Part shown: positions 1 to 11,300 of the stretch, piece after piece
Position numbering within the stretch: position 1 is the stretch's first letter
Layout: each line of letters begins with the position of its first letter
From: Plakobranchus ocellatus
Lineage: Eukaryota > Mollusca > Gastropoda > Plakobranchidae
Length of the DNA: 31,138 bases
Assembly: GCA_019648995.1 (NCBI GenBank)
Contig: BLXT01003738.1
Span: 877,747 to 908,884, forward strand
Direction: 5' to 3'
Notes under the pieces: model-generated
The model's database searches: none
Told to the model about the DNA's origin: nothing
The model's input: the letters and a program-made list of their open reading frames with translations, nothing else
Position numbers and translations under genes: made by a program

Positions 1-61
1 TTTTTTCTCTTTAAAACATCTTTTCTTTGTCTAACAAGTAATGGATGTCTGAAATAAAAAT

Positions 62-331
62 TCAGTTACCAGTGTTTTGTCGCATTTTCTTTAATTCCTC
101 TCTCAGCTTTTTCATCTTTTTCTGATTCTTTGGAGTAAGGAATTCGGGACCTTTTTCGATCCTTTGCTCCAATCTCCTCAACCTCCTCTCTATTTTACTA
201 TCCTAGCGAATTTCCCGGAGGGACATGTTTGACGGCAAAGACATATCCATGATGTCAGCTCTTGTGTCATAAAAAGCGATGAAAGGGTATGAAGGTGCCA
301 CAAAACGATTCATCCTTTGGAGTCGACATTC
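62..331 (-). CDS. ZCCHC7: ZCCHC7 last coding exon, interrupted by an in-frame TAG
   Basis: The acceptor is tttatgcag|GAATGT at 332. The first 42 codons finish knuckle 5 and encode FVAPSYPFIAFYD, related to the vertebrate SPVSPFICYYD, ending SLREIR. TAG follows at 205-203. The same frame then stays open for 46 codons to TGA at 64-62. They encode a highly charged helix (IERRLRRLEQRIEK then KKMKKLREELKKMR) resembling vertebrate REKRLKQKIKVLKK at the same place. Either the stop is real in this allele, or it is a sequencing error, or it is bypassed. The 3'UTR runs off the left edge. Confidence 0.85.
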
Positions 332-2352
332 CTGCATAAAGTAATGCAGAGTCAACAAATCACTATTTTGTTACATTCAACAACAAAGTATTTACTGGTT
401 TATCAAGACATGCTCATTCATAGAGGGAAATACTGTCATGTGTTCTCTGTAGCTCTAATACACACATGTTTGTGAGCTCAGCATAGAGCCAAGATTTGAG
501 ATCAACAAAGAAATCGATAGTTTCCATCCCCTAATAAAGCTTATGCTAGTTTTATGAGACATAACTCTAGGTAATCAGGCTTGCAAACAAGCACCCAAGG
601 CTCAAAATCAAATATAAATATCTTGAAAAAGTAGACTGAAGAATCTATCATCATTCATCAGGAATAAACATTATCATGCAATCTTCTCAATACGTTTCCT
701 GATTTTCCTAATTAAATTAATGTATCTCAATTTAAAATAAGTTAAAATAAGTAATACTTTTTGAAGAGGAAAGTTAAAAAAATGTGTTCATTTACTGAGC
801 CAGGATTTCTATTGTGCAGAGGCAGAAGCAATTAGCAGCTCTGAAAACAACAGTTTAATCTCACCAGGGCACTTAATTCCATTTATTGTCCCTTCTCTTG
901 AACGCAAACCTCTAACTCAAAAGAGATTCATTTTACAGGAGGAGGAAAAAACTAATTTTCTCAAAAAAAACCAAAGGAATTAGATGGCTTGATCACGTGA
1001 CTATTTAACACATTTTAATTGGTTTCTGAGTCATGATCTATTCATTAGTGATGCTTTATGTGTTTTTTCTACCATTCAAAAGCAAAATTGCATCAGTGGG
1101 AATTCCAGAGTTAGAGGGTTTGTGTCCAAGATCATTGATAATTTAACCAAACACTTCAAAGACAATTTCAAAGAGTCAAACAAATCAAACATAAAATCTT
1201 TTCAGGGAATACCCAGGTCGCTTGATCAGCTTATATTGCCAGAGGAAACAAGAATTTCTGACTGTTTAGAAAACAAGAAAGCGCAAGGGGAAGACCAACT
1301 CTCTTCAGATTTAAAATGAATGGCAATAAAATTGTTGCAAACATCATCAACAACAGATTTGAACATTGTACAAAAAATTAACATAAATGCTTGTGGGATT
1401 ATAGCAAAACAAAAGCCTAGAAAAATGAAAAGCCATCAAACAATCTTAGAGAAATGACTCTGTTGAACATATTTAGAAAAGCACTGCCTCTAAAAATCCA
1501 AAAGAAGGAAAATATTCTAAGAGAGGCAAATAATAAACATTATGAACACTATCCAAAGAAGAACTTTCTTGAAGTAATATTTTAATTTCAAAACATAACA
1601 AAAAACAAACAAAAAAAAAAGCAAAAATGTTATGTGATACCATAAAAAAGGTTAAGAAAAAACATTGCCCTGTAAAAGATTTTATTTAAAGATTCGTAAC
1701 ATAATTAAATAACGTACATATCCCAAGTGGCCCTTCTTGCCACAGTTGTAGCAGTAAACACGAGGATTCTTTTTCCCCTTGTAGATTTGATCCTTACGAT
1801 TAGACCGTAAAACCAGGGAGACTGGACTTAGCTGGGGAAAAAAAATACAAATGTATACAAGATAGATAAACTATGAAGCTTTGTTAAACCAGAAAATAAA
1901 ACCACAAGTAGGCCTAATGCACAAATGTAAACCATATTAATACAAGAGAAATTAAGAAAAAAATTGAAATTATGAAAGTAACATTGGGAAAGAACAAGAC
2001 AGTAAAACCACTGTTGATTTAATATACTGATGGTGGGTTCAGAATTGCAAAGTGACACAAATATTTCAAATGTACATTAATTATCTAACAGTAAATCGCA
2101 TTGTGAATCCACAACTAATCTAACTTTCACTACTGAAACAAAGTTAACAATTATACCAAAGGCCTAACACTGATACTGATCAGTGCATTTTTTAAATCTG
2201 TTCTTTCTTTTAACAAGTTTATCCAAAGATCAGGAACATTCCACAAAATTTTTCTTCTTTGCTCAATCTAAGGATAGGCCATAAGTATGGATAGTTTATA
2301 TTATAAACAGAGATGGGCACAACTCCCCCCCAAAAAATCCTGAGGTAGTCGT

Positions 2353-2392
<40 letters not shown>

Positions 2393-5300
2393 AGTGGGAA
2401 AAAAAATCCGGAATTCAGGAAAAATCCTGAGAATGCTCATCTCTGTTATAAATGATATGAAATAAATATCCAAAGCTTGATTGAAGAATTGGTAAGGGTA
2501 TTTTCTTTTTCCCGTCTTTTTTGTACCTCCGACAATGGTCAATATTTTTTAAAGGCCCGTCAGAGAAAAGAGATGGCCAAATATAGAAAAAGAAAGAATG
2601 AAATAATGAGTATGAGGAAAGGCTGGATGACGCTGTGAAAAAGAGAAACAGACAGAAAAAGAGAGAAAGGTTGAATTAAACCAGTAAAGAATGGCACAAG
2701 AAATTATAAGTTACATAGATTCAAGGAAAAAGAAATGCTAAGATAATGTAAAGAAAGAATAAATTTTAAAAAGATCAAAGGGAGGGACAAAATAAGTGAA
2801 ATAGGTATAAACAAAGCAGATTAAAAACATCATAACTTTAGGATCAAAAAAAAAAAAAGAAAGCAAATTACTTTGACTGCTGAAACTTGAGCACACATAA
2901 TATCAAACTTTAAAATAGCCAGCAGAAGGTGGAGATAACAAAATCTGAGCTGCAGCTGATGAAGGAGTCAGAGATAAAGTAAAAAACCAGTGGTAGCCTG
3001 CAGTATCTGGGATACTTACTGATAAGTGTAATTGTCTCCATTTATCTGGACACATCTGTAAGAAACAAAAGAAAATCAAAAATTAACTAGCTAGATTAAG
3101 CTACAAAGAATAAGCAAAATCAAAACAAATGATCTAACGTATTTTGTATTAAGTCTGTCCCAAGGTGACGCCCAATATGCTATTAATTATAATTCATAGT
3201 TTAATCCAAAGGATAGGAACTTATGAAAAACTGCATTGTGCCTTTGGATCTTGTTTTCAGACATGCATCAATACTGAATACTGAATTAATATTAATGTTG
3301 ACACATCCAATAACTGTACTGTAGATGATCAATTTGAGAAGGCACACAATTAACCAGGAAAAACCAAAATAATTTGCATTTAGAGAAGTAGTTTGGTTTT
3401 TTTTTCTTTCCAAATACTCATTCCAAGCGTCAAAAACAAATGTTGCATTTATCACAAAACAAGCCTCGAGTCCCACGATTTACTTTCAATTTGAAACAAA
3501 AAGGGGTCTATTTATTGCTTACTGAATGTTCAATTGTGATAAAACTAAAGCAAAAAAAGCATTCAGTGCCCAAAATGTAATTAAAGCGTTGTTCAAGAGG
3601 TACCTCACTTATGTATTGTACAAGAAGGGGAAAAAAATCTTTTTAGCTTATTCAGTCTTACAAATTGTTTTTCAACACAGCTAAACTTTAAAAAAAGTAC
3701 ATGAAGGATTACCTCTGCCCTGTGACCAGTCATCCAGCATCGATCACACTGACGATTCCAATCCATTTTTGGCTCTCTGCAATCACTAGTTTTATGACCT
3801 GGGGCATTGCAGTTGAAACAAATAGCCTTTGGGCATGTCTTAAAAAAGTGGCCTTCTTCACAGCAAAAAATGCAACGCTGCCTCTGAAATCAATATCAGG
3901 AGAATTTAGCAATGAAACAGTTGAGGAAATCATGGTAGAATAAAAATTGAAATACTGCTTATGGTTTCTGTTACAAGCACCTTTCAGCTTCTGACCAGTT
4001 AACCCAGGAAACCCATATTGCTTGTTGCCATTTTGCTTGCATGCACCAATTTTGAATCTTAATTGAGTGACACAGCATAAAAAAGGCTTCTTCATGACAT
4101 TTATCGATCAAAAACTTTCTTCTGCATGTTTGAAAAGACTATTCATTATGTTCAACTGAAGGAAGCCATAACTAATTCCTAGGTCATCAACAGATGATTT
4201 TGGCTTCAATAGACCTTCTGCTGTAGCTGTGTGTGTTATCTGTTAGCAAATCTGGCAGTGTTGAGTGGATTGGACCGTCTTATAGAATGAGTTCAGGTGG
4301 TTGGTGACTAGCACCACATGAAAGATTTTCATTCTGTGTAAATAAATCAAGAGCCTGTGGTGGCATACCTGTTGTTGGAAAAAAAATTATTTCTTAGTGT
4401 CTCTCAAGCCAATGGATTTGTGGATCTGTACTGTCATTAGCATTTACAGTGTCTCAATATGAGCCTTCTTTTGTCATTTGTCTGTATTTGATGCTGATGG
4501 TTCTTTTGGCTACTCTGAAGGCTGCTAAGACACTGAGTTTTTTCTCTATTGTGTTTTTCCCTGTTTGTCAAGGACAGGTGCAATTGTCTTGCTCCCAGCA
4601 ATCTCATAGTGAAATGGGATCTATTAAAGCAAAAATAATCAATTTTTTTAAATCTGTTCAACTACTGCACTATCTGATGATCCTGAAAATGTTTGGTTGT
4701 ACTGGTTATTATCATCTCTTGGGACATTATCTATTGTTGGGCAGTTTGTTCCCCCTTTATTTAAAGGGCAATGCTAGTGACTTCTGTGGCAAGCAAGATG
4801 CTCAGAGCTGAAGCACAGCATTTTGAATTCAGTCAAAATGGATCATATATTGCATCTTACATTATTTATACCCTAAAACAGTTTTTTTTGTTTTTTTTTT
4901 GGCTTTGCAATTGCAATAATCTACTGCAGAGGTTTTCCTATGTTGTGTTTTGACATACAACAAAATACAATAACTTTTTAAAGCAAAACAAAACAGTCGA
5001 GCAAAATGCAGATCTGAATTAGGACAGAAAATAGATGCAGCCTCTTTCCCCACTCTACCCTCTTTAAAAATACAACTCCTGCCTCCATAACAAAATACCT
5101 AACCTTGAAAACCAATATAAAGCACTTTTTTTTCTCCAAAAGCACATAGGGCATTTTTGTTGCAAGTAAAAGATTATTAATTGTGATTCGGGTTAAAACT
5201 GCTAACAAATGGGTTGAAAGCAAGATATGATGTTGCATTGAGAAGAACTAAGGTCATGTACCTCTTGCATACAACAGGTCCAAAATTTTTTATCTTTTAT

Positions 5301-8300
5301 AAGAAGAAAATTTGGCAAGGGTGATTTTACATTTCTACTCACAAAGAAGTATAGCAGGGATAAAAAGACCACTTTTTACATTCGTGCAAACTAACCAAAG
5401 GCTCAGGGCAATCTCTGGAAAGATGACCATCTTTTCGGCAATTCCGACACTGGATAGGACGAGGAGCAAAATAACGACTTGTGAGACTTTTGATATTGTA
5501 GCGATCTTTCTCATCAATTTTCCAGTTGTCCTCTGATTGTTGAGCCACCTCTAAATCAGGAGGAAAAAAAAAAACAGGAATCATAAAAACCATGTCATGT
5601 TTCAATTTTTAACCTATCCATTCGTATGGGGTAATTTTGTTATCCCAAAGCTTGTTTTTAATTTTTTTTTAAATACTTAAAATGTGAATTTTTCTTAAGC
5701 TTTTCAGTATTCCTCAAAAATTCAATTTGACATATGATTACATAATAATGATTGACAGAAAATCAATATTGGACTGACCTGAGGTCATTTGTGAAACCCT
5801 CCATTATTTTTGACAATGTAAAGTATGGAGTGATTTTGTTTCCCCCCCCCCATACAGATAGGTACATAGCCATTTTTTTTTACTATATACAGTATGGTCA
5901 CGCAATTACCCCACTTGTATGGATAAGACTATATTGATATTAAAGCATGGGGGCACTCAGTTACCCCCGACGTATGGATAAGACAATAAAACATCCTCGG
6001 ATGGAGAAGTTTAATCAGCTGCCAATAGCTTCTTTGATGTAAATAAGAACATTCCATTTAAAAAAAACATATCTTAGAAATAAATGATAGACAATTATCT
6101 TTAATGTTACTAGTTTGATCCTGGACTTTTTTTGTTTGTTTTGTTTTTATTTCCAAACATTTCACAGTACAGTAAATCAGTAATGAAATCAAAACATTTT
6201 GCCATAATAATAATGGCTTCGTAATGATAAAACAGTAATTAGTATTGTAATGATAATTTCAGTAGCAAGGGGACTTTTTTTCTTCTCATTACTATACACT
6301 ATAATTCAGCAGGAGCATCTCAAAAGTGGTGATTTTACCAAACTTTTCAACATTTGCCTTTGCTTTTGAAAAAATTTGGTATGGATATGATATGGCTGGA
6401 CATGACCGTCTCTAATTTCATTAATTATATATGAAAACAGAAATAGTCATTTTTAAGAAAATATTGAGGTTTTAAAAGATATATATATATATATATTTTT
6501 TTTGCTTTTAGTTTTTTTAAATTTTAAAATCAAATGTGATTATGTCTAAAACCTTTTTTCCGCAACACTAAAAACCCATCTCCTCTCTCATTTTTGTCAT
6601 ATATTTTCAAGAAAGTAGGATAGCACTAGCAGCATCTTTGTTTTACATATTTACAGCTGGCAAGTCATATCTGAGGTATTCAAAGTAGTTTTTACACAAA
6701 TCTAGACTTTTTTTTTTAAAAAATGGTGTTGATATGTACAATTTTCAAAAAGAAAAACATCAAACATCTGCTAAGTAGGGAAATCTATATTTTTGTTAAA
6801 CACTGAAATCCAAGTTAAAAGTGTTACCATTGTAACCATAGCTGCTACTTTTCTTAAAACTTGTATGCATTTTAGTAAATATTTTACTTAAATGACCTTT
6901 GGCTTATATATAGAGTTCCACAGAGATAAGAAGAATTGGACTATATTAACCCTTTCTAGCCTGAGCCCCTGCAGGCTGTCACCCCCTCCCACCTGGGCTC
7001 CTGAGCAAAATGGCTGAATTCGGGGTAGGTTACAGATAGAATTTCAAAATAAATAGTCACAATGATCAGAACAAAATTAAATTTTCACAGAATGTTCCAC
7101 ACGTCCTTACCTTTGAACTAGCACCAATATTCCACCTTTGTGTGCCAGTCAGACCAACACTGAGAGGAACACTTCGCACAAAGGAACTTCTTGTTGCAAA
7201 GAGTGCACATTACTGTGGTTTTCACCAACCTATAAGGATTATCCTTGTACTTTACTCCAGGATTGCTCCTCTTATATCTATAGTGTTTCTCACTGCAGAC
7301 AGCACATGTGTTGCCTGAGGCAGCATCAGGTGGCACAAATGGGAAGTGGTTATTTACAGTGAGACGTATTGGGGTGGGCCCATGCCGAACACCTACTCTT
7401 GCTGAAGGGCGAAAACTGCCTACGAGTGAAAGACACAGTTTTTGGATAAAGCACACCTTAGAACCTACTGCTGGCCTTTTAGAAATGAATAAAAGAAAGG
7501 AATTGTAGCAAGTCCACATGAAAAACTTGATGAACAGATGCCTAGGCCAACTATGTCTACGCGATCTATTGCGCCATGTCATTTGGTCATTATTGTCACA
7601 CCCCCCACCCATGTAAGTGTTGCAGTCCTTTACTAGTTGAGGCATAGCTATTTTTTCAAGAGTGCCCTCTTTTTTTTTTGCGTCTGTCAGCTTCTGAGAT
7701 TATTTCAGGTTGCTGGTATAAAATCCATTTTCCGTCTTGCCAGACCCTGCATGTAATATTTTTACGACTCTTGAAGTATGAACTACCATGTTGTGCTAGT
7801 TCTTTTTTTTCTTCTGTTGGCACATGCTTTCTGTTTGACATGATGGTTCCTACTACCCCTACATACAAATTGAAGAGTTCTACAGCTAAAAATGATGAAT
7901 TGTAATACCTATCCATCACAAGAATGTCCTGTTTCACCCAAATTTGATGAAACAACAAGACGCAGCACAACATTTCCATTGTACCTAATCTACCATTCAA
8001 AATTTCTCCTGTACAAGAATAAATCTCTGCATTTAAAATATAGCTTGTTTCTCCCTCACAAAGCAAAAAAGATTTTATCCCCCATTTGATATGCTTACTT
8101 TTTATGTATTGCTTTCTGGCTAAGTGGTTCTTTGTAGGGATCATACCCTCGTTCAAACTTATGTGCTGATGAGCTTATAGTAATGTCTAAATTTCACTAC
8201 AAGGTATTCCAACATTCGTCTTACTTTACAAATTTTGTCAGTTTTGTCTACAGAGCAATCTTCTTCATCAATGATGGGAAGAAACAACCACAGTGATAAA

Positions 8301-11300
8301 AAAACTACCTTGTATGTCATGACTGATCTAAACCCTGGAGTAAAACCTATGAAGTCCACACCATCACTGGACCAATAATCCCTGTAGATTGGTTTCACAC
8401 AGATATATTCCATGTATTCTATGACTACAAAGGCCTTCATTTCCTCAATACTAATATCAGAAAAAGATTTGGTATAGTAGGAGTTTGGCTTGAGACTAAG
8501 CATTTGCCTGGCCCTCAAAATTGTCATAGTCACTGAGTGATTCCAAAAATCATCATGTGCAAACAATGATAGAAACTGGAAGCCTTCATTCACCTCTACA
8601 GGAATATTCTCATTTCCAGTCTGATGACTAAATTCTGTAAACACAGAAAATCTAAACCTAGGCTCAGTGAATGTCTCTGACCATCCTCTGTCTAAGTTAT
8701 CTTCATGCAATCTATCTCCTTCAGCATGTACATCACCTCTATCTTCAGGTCTAGATCCATTTATAGATCTAGATCTATCTATTTGCTCCTCTTACTAATT
8801 GTCATCAATGTCACTTTCATTGTAAGGGTAATCATGGTCAAAGTCTCGTTCATCCTCATTAGAATCAATGATTTGCCCGAGAACACATTTGCAGATAACA
8901 ACTTTTGTTGTGGACGTTTCCCTGACAACGTACCTGGTTGCTCTAGTCCTTTCTTCGTGTTGAAAATTTGTTAAAAATGATAAAAAACGAAGATATACCA
9001 GCTCAACAAATGGTCACAGTCATTTTGAAAACCATCTGACCTCATGTGATCACAAAAGACGCCAGATAAGTCAAGTATTTTTAGAGTCTTAGTCAGTTCT
9101 GGGTTACAGCAGAGATCCATTTTACAGGATCCCCTTTAACCAGGAATCTGGTCTGGTGAGTTTAAAGGAAATCTAAAAAAAAAAAAAAAATGTCTTCTAA
9201 AGTAATATTACTGACTCAATTTGAGAGCTACTTACTGCTTTCATCGGACAGCAGGTCTGAGACAGCTCCTGCCAAGTTAAAGTCCAAGCCAGGCACAAAT
9301 GCAGCTTCGTCGTCACTAAGCAAGACTGCTGATGAGGATGAGGAGTCACTCTGATCAGAAACATTCTCCTTTTCAACACTGAAACCTTCAGATTCGCCTT
9401 CACTTGACAAAGTGATAGTGGTCACATTGACTGATCCCTCTTCATGTTTAATTGATCTAATCTCTTTGTTTTCACTGTCATCATCTGAGTCAATGACCTC
9501 TGAGGTGCCTTCGATCGCTGCTGGACTATTGGCAGGACATGTATCTGCATGGTATTGTAAAGATAATATGAATTATAATATCAAATATTGATGACAAATA
9601 AATAAATGAAAAAAAAACAAAAAACGGAAGACTATGAAAGGATTTATACAAATATTACCTGGGTTATTTTACAAAAATAAAAAACGTAAACTTTTAGATC
9701 ATGAAACTTTGCTCATGTGTATACTATAAAACATTACCAAGGCTTTTACAAACTACATGTAAATCTCGACTACATAAAAGTTTTGGGAAGCATGCACTTT
9801 TTTCCCTTTCTTAATTTGTAAAATTTTACGTGATTCACAAAGAGAACAAGCACAATCCAAAATCTGCTTGGGAATCCAAGATTCATCTGCACTGAAAAGA
9901 GCTTCCTTGACCTTTTATAAAATACATAAATTCTAATCTAATCTATGACTGTAGTTTTTCAATCTGAAAATTTTACTAAAATAGATTCATGTAACAAGCT
10001 TTATAATCCCTATCAAACACACAAAAGAGAGATTCTTGCAAAGTTTCAGGGCAGTTCCCTAACCAATGTACTACCAACATTCCTAACATACATGATGGTG
10101 AGGAAAAGTCATAAATGGCAGGATCAAAATCAAGATCTACTTGTCACTGGCCAGACCAATGAAAAGAAGTTTTTATCTGGAATCGCTCAACGGGTTGCAC
10201 AAAACCGTGATACAATTTAGGAAAATTACCTGAAGTGGTGCCAGAGTTACTGAGTTTAGACTTTTTGGTTGGCGTGGTATTCTCACTGGTGCAGCTGTCA
10301 CTGTATTCAGTATCTGTATCACTGTCTGGCCGATACCGAACAGGAACAGCTGCAGGGGGAGGCCGTTTCACTTGAACCTGTGGTTTCCGGTGCTTCACAG
10401 CTGCCTCATTTTTAGATAAAGACTTCTGCTTGGTAAATTTCATTGATGTCTTAACACTATCTGACTTTGGTAATTCTAAAAAGTCTTGCAACTTTGGCAA
10501 GGTTGTTTTTTCTTTTTTGGAGCCCTTTTTCTCAGGGTTTGGTTTCAAATTTTTGTCTATATCAACGTCTCTTTTAGAGACATCTGTTTCTTCAATATAT
10601 TGAGGTAACTTTGACTTATTTGACTTCTTTGTAATTTGAAAGGGCAAGAGCTTCAATTCATTACTTTTGTCCCCTTTGCTAAATTTAGAAACCGATGAGC
10701 TAGATTTTGAAGAGTTTTGATTGTCAAATCTTCCAGACTGATCTATATTTATCTTTTCACCCTCCACTTCTGAAGCATTCAGGTCTTCTGTTTTTAGAGA
10801 GATAATTTGAGAGATCCTCTGCTGTTCAGCAAGATTATACGCACTTTCACAATGGGACTCCAAATCAGGTTCAGGCTTGACTTCATTTAGCTCCTGTCTG
10901 CACCTTTCATTTTCCGTTTTTAAAGCTTGCACCAGTGAACGACCCTTTTTATCAAACATTATTTTGTCATCTATTTGCTCTTGTTCTGAACTTAACTTAC
11001 AGTCCTCTTTTATATTTGCATCAAGGGTTTCTGTTTTTACTTTAATTATACAACCCCAGGCTCTAGTCTTTTCAAAACTGTTTGTACCGTATATTTTTTG
11101 GTATTTCACATTATAATTATCAAGGTTGCCAGAATATGACCCTAAATCAGATGAGTGGTTTGTTGCCTCATTAACAATCCTGGGTTCAATCTCATGTACT
11201 CCAATTTGGAATGGCTGTATGGGAAGGTGGAAATTGGAGTCAGTGATGGACCCTGTATCAGACACGAAGTGAGTCTGACTGTAGAGAGCCACCTCCAGCT

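Noticed and set aside
1122..1319. 65-codon plus-strand frame in ZCCHC7 intron 6
   Set aside because: GTG start, no motif, inside an intron of a well-supported gene on the other strand.
3201..3476. Minus-strand 91-codon frame; a second frame here reads TRGLFCDKCNIC, vaguely like a piggyBac C-terminal Cys domain
   Set aside because: Only one short Cys motif, in a frame soon closed by stops; not enough to call an element.
4449..4811. 120-codon plus-strand frame with hydrophobic segments
   Set aside because: Probably the shadow of the decayed minus-strand coding relic; no signal-peptide logic, splice support or family match.
9120..9170. TTAA sites near 9136 and 9157 as the missing piggyBac end
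   Set aside because: The flanking bases are not the inverted form of CCCTTTCTAGCC.
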